Part shown: piece after piece, positions 11,636-23,038 of the stretch | Layout of the letters: each line of letters opens with the position of its first letter | Position numbering within the stretch: position 1 is the first letter of the stretch | NCBI GenBank assembly: GCA_010279815.1 | Contig: QEOQ01000088.1 | Coordinates: forward strand, 113,466 to 177,465 | Direction of reading: 5' to 3' | Source of the DNA: Brachionus plicatilis | Lineage: Eukaryota > Rotifera > Eurotatoria > Ploima > Brachionidae | Length of the DNA: 64,000 nt | Program-made: the position numbers and the translations under genes | The notes under the pieces: generated by a model | The model's input: the letters and a program-made list of their open reading frames with translations, nothing else | Databases searched by the model: none | What the model was told of the DNA's origin: nothing

Positions 11636-12510
11636 TTAATATAAAAAATAAATGTTTGATATAAAAAATAAATCTTTAATAAATAATAATTTCTGTAATT
11701 TAAACAAACAAATTATATTATATAATTTAAACGAACAATATTTAGGTTCTAAATAAACTTGACAAGAAACTTGACCATTAAGAATTCGATTGGCAGAGCT
11801 TGAACTTATAAATTGAAAATCACTTAAAGATAGCTTATCAGCTTCTATTATTAGGATATTATCTCTTTTATGCTTAAGTTCGAAAGAATCTTGGGATTTA
11901 CTTAAATCAGTCAACATTTTTTCGAACAATTTACAAGCACCCAATACATTGGTGCGCTCATAATTAGTGTAAATTTGTTTAATAATTTTATTAAAACCCT
12001 CTGTGTTGTTATTCGTCGTTGAAAAACCTATAGGACGCGAAAAAAGCTTCCAATTTACCCACTGACTATTAATCCATTGAGATGTAAAATATTTTATAAA
12101 CTCATTTAACTCTGGATTTTGTTGCCATCTTTCAATTGTATCCTTCATAACAGCTTCAAACTCTTCTAAAGTGCTAGAATAATGCATTTTGTTTAAACTC
12201 TCCTCAATGTCTTGCTTAAATGGTTCAATAGACTTAGTGATATGAGTCTTAATAGCTTGTTTCAAATGAAACCAGCACATCAGTATGTGAACACCTGGAA
12301 AGCATAAACGAGCTGCAGCAGAGCAAGCAGATTGTGCATCTCGCATCAAAAAACGTACTTGCATATTAATTCCAAAAAAAGTACATAACCCAATAATTGC
12401 ATTAAAAAAATATTCAAAATCAACCTGTTCCTCACTGGAAACTAAACCAACAACAATTGGATATATCTTTCTATTTGGGTTTGATCTGCCAAAAACTAAC
12501 ATTGGATATC
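11636..12510 (-). mobile_element. MULE-type transposase fragment (DNA transposon)
   Basis: The minus-strand exon gives about 290 residues of a Mutator-like (MULE) transposase core: YPIVVGLVSSEEQVDFEYFF, then an Asp in FLMRDAQSACSAAARLCFP, the CWFHLKQA (C-x2-H) block, and an N-N-N-T-E-G-F-N segment that supplies the late acidic residue. The exon begins after a good acceptor (tatatag, 12511-12512) with the phase needing one base from an upstream exon. No upstream exon with the first catalytic Asp (the 'DGTF' part) is visible within 2 kb, so the copy appears 5'-truncated. The C-terminal about 25 residues are I/L/F/Y-rich and probably not original. No terminal inverted repeats were identified. 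Confidence 0.75.
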
Positions 12511-12653
12511 CTATATAGTTGAATAATATTTTAATTTATTTTGTGTTAAAAATGTTTGTTTGGAATTTTTTTTGTTTGCAAATCATATGTTTTTATTTGA
12601 TGCAATTTAAAATTGTTTGAAAAAGAAAAGAATTTGTTTAACTATATTTACAT

Positions 12654-12716
12654 TTTATTTAATTTAGGTTGTTTTTTATTTAATTTAGGTTGTTTTTTAT
12701 TTAATTTAGGTTATTT
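12654..12716. repeat. Three-copy 21-bp tandem repeat
   Basis: A 21-base unit containing AATTTAGGTTGTTTTTTATT is repeated three times with period 21 (AATTTAGG at 12661, 12682 and 12703). The third copy has one changed base. It lies just upstream of the MULE fragment. Confidence 0.8.
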
Positions 12717-12720
12717 TTTG

Positions 12721-14558
12721 TTTAAGTGAAAAAAGATTTTTGTTTAACTTAATTGGTGAGCCATTCTTAAATGTTTAAAAGAAAAAAAAGTAATTAATCA
12801 ATTAATTAATAATTAAAGAAACGATCTTAGTACAAACTCAATAATTTCTTTCCACCTATCAAATAGTCAATTGCTTACCAAATTTATTCTAGATACTATT
12901 CATGAAAAATACAAAAACTTGCCTACTCCAAATGGTACCCTTTAAAGTTCTCTTATCAAATAATTGTCCATATTCTATGAACCATTAATTTATAGCTTAA
13001 GTATTCCATTCTCTCGTGACCTCAAATTTATTCGCATTTTAACTTAATTAAATTATTTTAATTTGTTTCTAAAAAAAGAAAAAAAAAGGAAAAAGAAAAA
13101 AAAAAAAAAATAATCAAATGTTTATATCAGAACAACTTTGGAAGAATATCTCTTAAAAAAGTCATTAGTGCGGTAAGCTTAACTAAAGAAAGAAATAGCA
13201 AACAAGAAAGTTGAAGAAATATTCTAACATTATAAAATATTAGCAAGAAATCGATATTAAATTCTCAAGCACTTTAGAAAGCTTATTATTTAAACTGATA
13301 AATTAATAAAATTTAAGCAATTTATTTGTAAATAAATTTGAAATTAATTTCAACTTTGATTACAAATAAAGAAGGAATATAGACAATACCAAGTACTCAG
13401 CGTTAATGATGAATTTTGATATGTCTATGCTAAATTTGATCGTACAATGAACAAATTCGACTAAAATGTACAACTTTAATATACTTCTAATTTATTCAGA
13501 ATAAAATATTTATTTTTTTCTGAAAAACCTTAAATTTGTCAAGTATTTTTGAAAATTTTCAATTTGACACCGCCGGTCCTTAGAGGTATAAAAAATTATC
13601 GGACTTTTGAGTGTTAAATGTAACTTAAAACTCGAATAAAATTTACTTAAATTAAAATAAAAGTTATGTTTTAAGTATTATTTTCGCCTAAAAAAAAATT
13701 GATAATAATTAATTAAACTTATATATTCTGTATTTTTAAATATTATGAACATTAAAACTTAATTAAATCTTAATTTATTCTTTTTATTCTTGGCTAAAAC
13801 AGCTGAGACCACTAAATAAATAATTAGAAAAAAAAATAAAATTAACTTAAATTGATAACTTAAAAAAAAACTAAATCGGCGAAATACCCCACCACCCCAT
13901 TGCGAATAACGCAGTAATGGGTGATGATTAAATAACAAAATCTTTACAAGCGATTCTTTTGTTTAAGTATAAAAAATTTAAATAATTAATATTATTTCTC
14001 TCTGATAATCATGTTTTTAGCATTAAAATTATGTAGGTAATATTTTTTTTCAATTGATATAAAAAACTGAAAATAAACTAGAATTAAAATGAACCCTGAA
14101 AATTAAAAATCCAAAAGATCAATAGATGCTAAAAATATTTGAAAAAATCCACTAAAGAATCTAGTTACGGAGTTGAATTTTTTTAAACTATTTTTATTAA
14201 AAGAAATAGCTTCAAAATTAAATTACAAATTTGAATTTTTTTTTAAATTTTAAATTCAAGCTCTAACACTAAAAAAACTAGATTTAAATTAAATAATAAA
14301 TATTCTACCAAATTCCGTTTCTTCTTCTTCTAGATTACAAAGGATCAAAAGTCGTCCACACGTTCTGTCCTCGGTGGTTTTTTCTGCTTGGCCTCATGTT
14401 AACTAAACCCCGCTTTATCCCTTTAAATAAAAAAAAATTAAAAAAAAAATGAACTCTTAACAGTTATTATTCCAAGAAGCCTCTTTTTAAAAATGAACTC
14501 TTACCAAGCTTCTATTTAAATCAAGCATTTAAAAATTAAGAATAAAAAAAATTCAAAA
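12721..14558. other. AT-rich intergenic, one hairpin, no gene seen
   Basis: No exon-like segment. The only striking feature is an imperfect GC-richer hairpin at about 13892-13930 (CCCATTGCG ... CGCAGTAATGGG around AATAA). Confidence 0.5.
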
Positions 14559-16650
14559 ATGATAATCAAAGTTTTTAATAATGTTAACAGTGACTGCAAA
14601 AATATTTTCTCTAATAATCTTGAATCACTATTCTCCAAATGTAATTTTTAAATTTTTTTTAATTAATTTCAAATAATTTATCAAATTTTATCAGGCGAGC
14701 AAAAACTTGGATTTAAAGTGTCCAAATTTTTGCTCAAAGATGACCACTCTGAAATCGACGACGACCAAATATTCCAAGAATTATGCTCAAACAATTCTCA
14801 ATTGCAAATATTGGCCATTCGTGATGGCACAGGTAAAATCAAAAACTTCCACATCTCCATAAGTAAATACCTTTCATATTTCCAAAGATTTTAAAGCAGA
14901 TCCAGACCCTGGCCTAATGCAAGCAAAGGCTAGACTCGAAAAACTATGGACTTCTTCAATGACCAGCTCGGACTCTCATTTTGATTCTCAACTCAAAAAA
15001 CTAAATGACTTGGCGCTTAAATCCGACACTTTTAGACACAAAGAAAAAAGTTTGGAAGAAAGGCTCAAAAGTCTGACGGAAAAAACCCTACTCACCGAAG
15101 AGCTAAGCAAAACCCGGCTTAAATCTTTGGAGGAACGGGTGGCAAAGGCCGAGGCCTACCGCTACAAAATTTCAAATTTATTCCATGATCTTAAACAAGC
15201 CGAAAAAGTGGACCTATGCTTTCTGGTCGATGCAACCGGAAGCATGAGCAGCTACATTGCCGAGGCCAGGACAGTCATTCACAAAATAATCCACAAAATG
15301 TCAATTAAATTCAAGAATTTTGCTCTCAGATTTTCATTCATAGGCTACCGGGACATATCAGATGGACTGAAAAGAGTGGAAGTTTTTGGCCTCAGTCAGA
15401 ATGAAGAATGCTTCCGGGCTTTTGTTGACAATGTACAGGCAGATGGTGGTGCAGATGAATGCGAAGATGTTTTTGGTGGACTTGAAGAGGTGACTAAACT
15501 AGATTGGAAAAATCCGTCAAGAGTTTTGTTCCATATAGGCGATGCACCGTGTCATGGAAGCAGATTTCACTCAGGTGCCAATGATTCGTATCCTGGAGGC
15601 GACCCGAGAGGACTCGACATCGCCTGCTTGCTCAAAAAACTGGTCAATCTGAACATAAATTACTATTTTGGTGAAATTAATGGCTCCACTGGTAAAATGA
15701 TTGAAGAGTTTAACCTCGAGCTGCGCAAACTCCAGGGCAACTTGATCAAAGTAACTAAGCTGAGCTCGATTGACTTGATGGCCGAGACCGCCATCAAGTC
15801 AGTCGAGTCCACCATAATGACCAGCAAGTCCATGTCGATGGCCTACTCGACCAGCAAAAATCTAAAACCTGTCGCTCTTCTCGAGCTGGATTGGAAACTT
15901 GTGAACTTGTGCAGGGAAAAGGTCGAATTTTACCAAGTCAATGTGGACACAAATTTTGAGGATTTGAAAAATGTGGTGGTAGCTTATGGCAAAAAAATAT
16001 TGGATGTGCATATGATGGAGGGGCCTTTTGCCAAAGGCTCGCTGCGCTTTGCTTACGCGGGCTCTATCGAGGAAAAAAAGGGAAAAAAAAAGGTTTTTAA
16101 GGAATCGATATTTGCCGATGAGAAGTACAACACTATGGAGTTTATGAAAGGGTCCATTGAGAGCCAAATAGTGGCTTGCTATTTGGCCAAAGAGTTTGAC
16201 AAGGTAAATCCGAGCAAGAAGAGGATTAGATTTTTGGACATAGGGTTCATAAGGCGGATTAGAGATGGAAAGTATTTTTCGTGTGAGGAATATACAGAGT
16301 CAGAATTTATAAAATTTCAAAACAATGCCGGTTTTATTAACACTGATGACTACTCGACCACTTTGCATGCCTTTGTACATTGGACTTTTCACTTCACCGG
16401 TGGATATTTGATTGTGACCGACTTGCAGGGTACCAAAGGCCCCAATGAGTTTGTTCTAACTGATCCAGCGATTACATGCCCCGAGGACTTTGACCGGTTC
16501 TCGAGCACCAACCTCGGAATCAAGGGCATGCACAGTTTTTTCAAGACCCATGTGTGCAATCACATTTGCCAAAAGCTAAATTTGAGCCCTCATCCAAAGC
16601 AAACTATTAAAAATGTTAATCATGACGGTTTGATGACTGAGTTAAAATAA
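14559..16650 (+). CDS. vWA/alpha-kinase protein (VwkA-like), 3 exons
   Basis: Atypical Ser/Thr protein kinase. Exons 14559-14640, 14695-14832 and 14897-16650 give 657 residues. Residues 1-73 form a small ubiquitin-like module (possibly CIDE-N/DCX-like). About 85-170 is a Lys/Glu-rich coiled coil. About 177-380 is a von Willebrand A domain with the MIDAS-like loop D-A-T-G-S-M-S at 185-191. The C-terminal about 400-650 is an alpha-kinase domain: PFAKGSLRFAY (nucleotide loop), DLQG (catalytic Asp), LTDPAI, then NLGIKGMHSFF and the H-x3-C-x3-C zinc site in THVCNHICQKL. The order vWA then alpha-kinase matches Dictyostelium VwkA-type kinases. The acceptor before exon 3 is a tandem AAG/CAG (14894-14899), and both choices keep frame, adding or dropping one Ala. 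All key motifs look intact. A degenerate paralogue follows at 16774. Confidence 0.9.
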
Positions 16651-16773
16651 ATTTTTTTTTAAAAATTATTCTTTTTTTTTTGTTCGAGCAGTGAAGGCTT
16701 TAAAGCTTTTTTTTAAAATTAAGTGAAAAATTTTTATTAGTCTTATATTTATTTTGAAGTTTTAAGGGTTGAA

Positions 16774-19234
16774 ATGATGGAAAATGTAAGTGGATTTTTT
16801 TTTAAATATGAAAGTTTAAAGCGGAAAAATTTTTAGAAAAAACTTTATTTATTTTTTAATGATTTTAAATATCTTTCCTTTATTCAATGAAAATTAAGTG
16901 TTCTTTGTAAATATACGAATTCTTAAGATTTTTTTATTTAATTAGATTGATTTTAAAATAATTTTTTCTTTCTTTTAAATTTATAAATATTATCGAGTAT
17001 GTATAGAAAAAAAAAATTCTTTTGAAATTTCCTATCAATTTTTGCATCTCGAAAATATCTTGCTAAACATTTTCGGATTGCATTTGAAATTATTGATTAT
17101 TAATTATTTAAAAAAAATAAAAAAGAATGTTTTTAATAATTAAAAAAAAAATCTTTTTGAAGGATTCAAAATTAAAAAACAATAGGAAATCCTTTTTAAA
17201 TTATTTTAAGTAATTTTTCTTCTATTTTGATTCCGAAAAAGTTTTTAACCAGCTTGTTAAAAGTATTTGTAAAGACTGCTATTTTTTTTAATTGTACAGA
17301 AATAATTTCCATTTAATTATTTAAAGAAAAAAAATCTTAAAATTGCATTAATTTTTTTAACATTTTTTAGCATATTTCTCCATTCTTTCAAAATAAAATC
17401 AAATCAAATCAAATTTTTTTTTTTGGATAATCTAATTATAGATTTGAAATAGTTTATTAAAAATAATTCAAGATTTCGAATTAAATTAACTTAAATAAAC
17501 AATTATTGATCTTCAGAAAATTTTTACAAAATTCAACGCTTTAGACTTATCAAAAATTTTATTTAACCCTTTAAAAATAAAAAAGTTAAATTACTTTTTT
17601 TTCATTTTTAAAAGAAAAAATGTGTTAAATCAATTTTAAAAAATTTTAGCCTTACGGACCCAATTGAAAAAGTATTTTCCATCATTTTTTATAAATAAAT
17701 CTAATGTTTTAATTAGAAAGTTAGTTTCATTGATGAAAAAGAGTCTAAAAACCTTTGCCAGTTCAAACCACCAACCTTCACAAATGAACAAGAATGCATC
17801 GATCCTTTTGAGAACGAAATGCTTCTAATTAGCGGATGCAAGAGTTTGGAAGACTTGGAAAAAATAAAATGTCAATTAAAAGATGAGTACAATCAAATTC
17901 AGCAATGTAAAGACAAGAATCTTGACTATAATGAACAATTGGAAAAATTTAGCTTAAAATTGGACCTAGTCGAGCAAATAAAGTTCGAGTTAGAACAAAA
18001 ATTAATTCTAGATCGGAAAATAGAAACCGAAAAGAAGATCGCAAAAGATAATGTATTGGCCAGAGAAAATTTATTTGATAAATTAATTAATCATGCAGTT
18101 GACTTGTTTATTTTAATAGATTTTCAGCTTCCATCTAAGCCTTATGATCTTTTAAATTCCATTAAACAGTTTCTACAATCAATTAGCTACCAAAAAGTTC
18201 GGATAGCTTTGTCTTGGCAAAATGACACCCATCAAATAATTAGTGATTTTTTTGAAAATCAAACAAGCATTGAAGACTTGAATTTTAGCAGAATTGATGA
18301 AAATTTTTATAGCATTTTTGACAATCTAAGATGGAATAAAGACAGCATCAATTGTTGTCTTTATTTTCATATATGGAATTGTAATCATGATTATTTGTCC
18401 ACTAAATGGAACAAAAATTGGATTTTTCCTATTAAAATGGATATAGGGGATAAAAATTTTGAAATGAAATTTGTTAAAAAAGTGAGTAAAAATTATTTAG
18501 ATGGAGCTTTGCAGCATTTTCGGATGAAAAAAATTTTCCAAGATTTATTTGTGTTAAAAAGAAACAATTTATCAAGACTAAATCAAAAAAATGCTCAATT
18601 AATGGAAAATAGAAAATTTTTTGTAGTTGACGACCTTAGATATCCAAGTGCTTCAAAGTCACAAATCTGTCTGAAAATTAGTTCTTCGCAGATGGTCGAA
18701 TCCCATGAAATAATCCTGGCTGAAAAGAAGAAAAAATTTACCGAGTTATTTAATTCAAATTCGAAGCGAATGTGGATCGAATTATTTCCAAAAATGAAGA
18801 TAAATTGGCAATTTAAGAATATTTATGAAACTACTTTTTATTATGTTGATTTTTTCAATGGTCTTTTTGGCCAAGTGAAAATTTCCATGGGTGAAACTAT
18901 GTTTTTTTATGACTCTTTGTCCAAAGAAACTTGGTACGCAAATGTGTTTGAGAACAGTCTGGAAAAAAAAGAGATAAATACGAGTTTTTTAAAAAATAAT
19001 ATATGTCAAGCGTTCATGCATTTTTGTTACATTCATTCTCGAACTGAATTAATTATATTCGACTTGGATCCAAAAGTACTGAAAGATGATTGCGTTCAAT
19101 TTACAGAGCCTGTAATCCAAACAAAAAGTTACAATATCAATAAGTATTCTCAGGCTGATTTGGGTGAAAATGGAATTGAATTTTTCTTCTTCAAAAAACA
19201 CCGGTGTAATCATTTATGTGAAAAGTTTATTTAA
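16774..19234 (+). CDS. Degenerate vWA/alpha-kinase paralogue (probable pseudokinase)
   Basis: The main exon is 17717-19234. A tiny first exon, 16774-16785 (M-M-E-N) with a consensus GTAAGT donor, joins in phase across a 931-base intron; that first exon is the less certain part. The protein has about 509 residues: a Glu/Lys coiled coil near 50-125, then a vWA-like strand AVDLFILIDFQLP where the MIDAS D-x-T-G-S is gone, then an alpha-kinase-like C-terminus. The C-terminus keeps the zinc end FFFFKKHRCNHLCEKF, but DLQG has become DLDP, the glycine-rich loop is not recognisable, and LTDPAI reads FTEPVI. The frame is open throughout, so it is a maintained gene rather than a broken copy; kinase activity is unlikely. 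It lacks the N-terminal ubiquitin-like module. It sits 123 bases after its active paralogue on the same strand, clearly a tandem duplicate. Confidence 0.75.
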
Positions 19235-21321
19235 TAAAGTTTTTTAGAGAAGTTAATTTAAATAAAAATTTTAGATATCATAGCTAGATTATATTCAAGA
19301 TCTTGGAAAAGATCTCAACAAATATCTGACCAATTTACATGATGAGATTTTTTAATTTCCTGAAATGAGTTTCTAAGTTCAATTATATTATTTAAAAATC
19401 TTAAATTTTCCAAATTTTTGATTTCAGGAAAAAATAAAAGCAATAAGTTATTCTTTTAAAGGCCGTTGGTATTCAAAGAAAGAAAATTTTTGTTAAAGAA
19501 TTTTATATTTTTTGTGACTTTAATCACATGATAATAATCATGAAAAAATTTCACAGCATCTTCAAGAATCTTTACTTTATAACTGAATAAGGATCTTAAA
19601 AAATCCATAATCAAGTCATTTTACTTGACTTTTAAATTTAATTTTCTTAATTCTTTGCTTGGCTTTATTTTTTTTTATCTCTGATATAAAATGGCTCTAA
19701 AAAAATTTAAAATGAAATAAATTTAAAAAAAAACTAAAAAGATGCGAAGAAAGTGTATTTTTATTGTTATTAATAATATAATGTATCCCTTTCTATCTTA
19801 GAGGGTAATGGGAAGGCTCTCAGTACCTTTTGAGCAGCGGCTCCGACCTGAGACAGAGGCTATTGCGTTATTATTAATTGAAAAAATACAGTTTAAAATA
19901 TTTTTATCTATAAAAAAATAATCTCAACTTAAAATCTACAAGCCAAATGATTTTACTTTGACTTAATGACTTTAGGACAACACTGCATAACTTCATTATT
20001 TGAAAAAGTTTTGATTTATAACCATTTTACAGAATTAGAAACTATATAGAATACTAAATAATTATTTTTGAAACTAAATTTTTTTTTACTTTAAATTTAG
20101 TTAAATATTTATTTGAATGTATTTTATAATTTTTAAACTAATAATTTTACATTTTGGTCAAATTTGCTCTTTCAGATAACTGGTGAACACAAAATCAGTC
20201 AGTCATCATAATTAAAATCTAATATATCTTTTATATTAAATTTATTGTTTAAATTCTTGAAATTATCTGGAAGAAAAATTTTTTTTGTGTTTAAAAATAA
20301 ATCTAAAGTCAAAGTCGAGTCAAAACTTTTGCTTGAAAATGTAAGAAAATTTTTTTTTATCTTTTTTATTAAAATTCAACTAAAACACGCTAAATCAAGG
20401 TTAAGTCAAAACTTTGACTTTAAATATTTTTTGTTTTTATCAATAATGAATATAATTTAAATTGATTTCGATTTAAATTACATTCATTACTGATAAAAAC
20501 TTTTTTTTTATATTATTTATTTTTTCAAATCTTAAATAAAAACTTAATCTTCAATAATAAAGTCAAAGTCGGACTTTGATTTATCACCATTTCGACTTTT
20601 GAAGACAGTTTTTTTTAATTTCTTTGATAAATTCCAATTTAATTATTTTTTTAAATACCTTTGTGATCCGAGAGCAATTTCGTTCAAAAAAATCAGATGT
20701 TTTCAAATTTTTCCAATTGATATTATCAATAAATTTAATCTCAATAAAATGATAATTTTTTTTAATAATTTCATTATGAACTTGAAAAAATTCCAATTGA
20801 ATCTCTAAATTATTTTTAAATTTGAATTTCCTTTTAAAGAATAGTGCCCGAAATAATAGACTTTAGTCAGACAATTTCAAGTCTAATAACCTTCGTCAGA
20901 TTCTGTCAATCATGATGATTTTTGATTTAAATAAATAAAGAAAATTTTTATTGAAAAATGTTATTTGAGTTTAAAATTAAAAAATACTAAATGTTAGAAT
21001 GTATGAGACTACAATTTATTATTTGGGGCACTTTATTAAATCAAAAATTTTTTAATGTACGTGGTAAGCAAAAATTTTTCTAATATATAATATTTATTAT
21101 ATTTTGTATTTTATTTTATATATTAAGATATTTTTTTATTGAAATTAAAAATGGGAGACATAATAAAATTTTTCAAATTTAAATAAAGATTTTTTTTAAA
21201 CAAGCTGTAATATAAATGGAGTGAAAACTAATCACATTCAAAATATAAGCAAAGTTTTTTTATTGATAATTTTACATTCTTTCTGTTCATAATTTTAAAC
21301 GAAGCATAGTTCAATTAAAAT
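19235..21321. other. Intergenic with short hairpins, no gene seen
   Basis: AT-rich. A GC-richer island at 19800-19866 (gagggtaatgg ... gagacagaggc) may be the 3' end of an unrecognised retroelement. Around 20425-20505 a near-palindrome (TTTTTATCAATAATGAA ... TTCATTACTGATAAAAA) and several AAGTCAAAGTC motifs suggest another foldback remnant. Confidence 0.4.
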
Positions 21322-21328
21322 TATATAA
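21322..21328 (+). promoter_or_regulatory. Likely TATA box of the second fibrinogen-like gene
   Basis: TATATAA 70 bases before the ATG at 21392. The distance matches that of the paralogue at 9869, supporting a shared core-promoter layout. Confidence 0.4.
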
Positions 21329-21391
21329 TCCTTGACACAACTTTAAATATGAGCTTAAAATCTAAAACAAAAAAAACAAAAATAAATAAAA

Positions 21392-23038
21392 ATGGTCTTC
21401 AAAATTTTGGCAATTTTTTCTCTTTGCTTAATTTCCATAAAGGCAAATGGCTTTATGCAGAATCCAAATCGAATGCAAATGAGACCAGACTTAAGGCACC
21501 CAGGCCTTGCTTTCAATGATTCAAATGTTATTGTGTGGGAAAAATGTGGTGTCTCAGCTCGAACCAAAATTTCACCTATCTTCAAGTCAAATCTAATTGA
21601 TGACAAAAAGCTATCTTTGTTCTACAATCCATCAATAAACAGTCTGGTATTCGAAACTGAGAGTCCCGAATCACCATTGAACACATCAGTGGTAAAAATT
21701 CCCGAAAATGACATAAACACTCTCTTTCTAAGCTTCAAAGACCCCAATAAACTTCAAATTTATGTCGATTGCCCCAGTACCACCAAACACAAACTGTCCT
21801 GGGACTCGGACAGCTTCTCTAAAATGAAAAGTCTAGAACTCTACACCAATGCAGAGGCGTTTGAGAACATGCAAAAAGCTTTAGATATTTTCCAGTGCCG
21901 AAGTGTGGTCAATGTAAACCCAGGCTCGGTGGTCCGATTCAATGGTCTTCTACAATCAGCTAGACCCCCTTCTTTCACGACCTCAACTCTAGTTCCCAAC
22001 TTGCCAGACTCACAAGATCCAACTCTCATCTATTCATTCAACAACGATGGCATTCTGTATTCATTCAATTATTTGAATGGTAAATTTCAGGTGATTTCTT
22101 CGAATGGGTCTGAAATTTTGATCAATAGCACAAGACCTGTTCCGCCAAATGGATTTTACTTGGTCTTTTCCAACAATGGCCTGCACATTTATGACAAATG
22201 TCCGCACCGAAATGCTCAAATTGGTTTCTGGCCCACTGACATGTTCAAAAACAAATTCAAAATCGAAACTTCCAGAGTTTACTCAAGCGGAAATGTTGCA
22301 TCTGATCAATTGCTCGAGTCTTACTGCGCCATTAATGACATGTTGAGCCTGAATGAGTCCATTTCAGCCGACACTTGTCTCAACGTGGACCAAGTTCAAA
22401 GTCAGTTGAAGATGGTGCAAAATTCTTTTAAATTTACCAGTCTTTTTTTGCCAAGCAGTGAGCAGATGCAAAAGTTGTTGTTGCTAAAAGAGGTGGAAAA
22501 TTTTGATCTTCCCTACACAGTTAGTTCCGAGCATAGGATTTTGTTTGCATCGAGACACAACGCCCCTACCCGCTTCTTCAACCGGCCCATGATGGACTAT
22601 GTCCAGGGCTTCTCTGACGGACAGAACAACTACTGGATCGGCTTGGACACATTGAACCAATTGACAAATCAACAAAGTTTTGGCCTCAAATTAGAGATCA
22701 AAGTTGGTCAAATATTTTATACTGAAGAGTATGCTGAATTCAGAGTTCTGAACTCGACAGATGGCTACAAAATTTTGGTTGATGGCCTGAAAACTCCGAG
22801 TTTTATCAACTTTTGGCAACATAACAACACTGAATTTTCGGCACTTGATTTCGGTGAGAATTCTTTTGTGGCCAGAAAGTTGCTAGGTGGTTTTTGGCAC
22901 AAATTGTTCGCTCTCAATACAGAGAATTACTATTGCTTTTCATGCGAGACTGGTGATGATTTGAGCGGAAGCTATTATGATAATCCGGAGGGAAATTTTA
23001 AAGAAGTTAGAATTACTAATATGTACTTGACTGTTTAG
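21392..23038 (+). CDS. Secreted fibrinogen-related protein with tandem lamG/TSPN-like repeats, second copy
   Basis: Single exon, 548 residues, with signal peptide MVFKILAIFSLCLISIKANG. Two similar beta-rich repeats (about 45-175 and 176-330) each contain a 'LxIYxxCP' strand (LQIYVDCPS and LHIYDKCPH) resembling thrombospondin-N/laminin-G domains; the second carries a Pro-rich insert (about 190-210). The C-terminal fibrinogen-like region has MMDYVQGFSDGQNNYWIGL, FGLKLEIK, a TEFSALDFG segment, and the ending GGFWHKL...CFSC...LSGSYYDN, which parallels the GGWW..C...LNGxYY end of fibrinogen domains better than the first copy does. Same domain order as 9869-11470, so the two are paralogues about 10 kb apart with unrelated genes between. 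Codon use is more GC-rich than in the first copy. Probably a lectin-like secreted protein (inference). Confidence 0.78.
   Translation: MVFKILAIFSLCLISIKANGFMQNPNRMQMRPDLRHPGLAFNDSNVIVWEKCGVSARTKISPIFKSNLIDDKKLSLFYNPSINSLVFETESPESPLNTSVVKIPENDINTLFLSFKDPNKLQIYVDCPSTTKHKLSWDSDSFSKMKSLELYTNAEAFENMQKALDIFQCRSVVNVNPGSVVRFNGLLQSARPPSFTTSTLVPNLPDSQDPTLIYSFNNDGILYSFNYLNGKFQVISSNGSEILINSTRPVPPNGFYLVFSNNGLHIYDKCPHRNAQIGFWPTDMFKNKFKIETSRVYSSGNVASDQLLESYCAINDMLSLNESISADTCLNVDQVQSQLKMVQNSFKFTSLFLPSSEQMQKLLLLKEVENFDLPYTVSSEHRILFASRHNAPTRFFNRPMMDYVQGFSDGQNNYWIGLDTLNQLTNQQSFGLKLEIKVGQIFYTEEYAEFRVLNSTDGYKILVDGLKTPSFINFWQHNNTEFSALDFGENSFVARKLLGGFWHKLFALNTENYYCFSCETGDDLSGSYYDNPEGNFKEVRITNMYLTV

Noticed and set aside
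13892..13930. Hairpin CCCATTGCG...CGCAGTAATGGG as a terminator or RNA gene
   Set aside because: Isolated imperfect stem in intergenic DNA with no flanking gene end or conserved RNA features.
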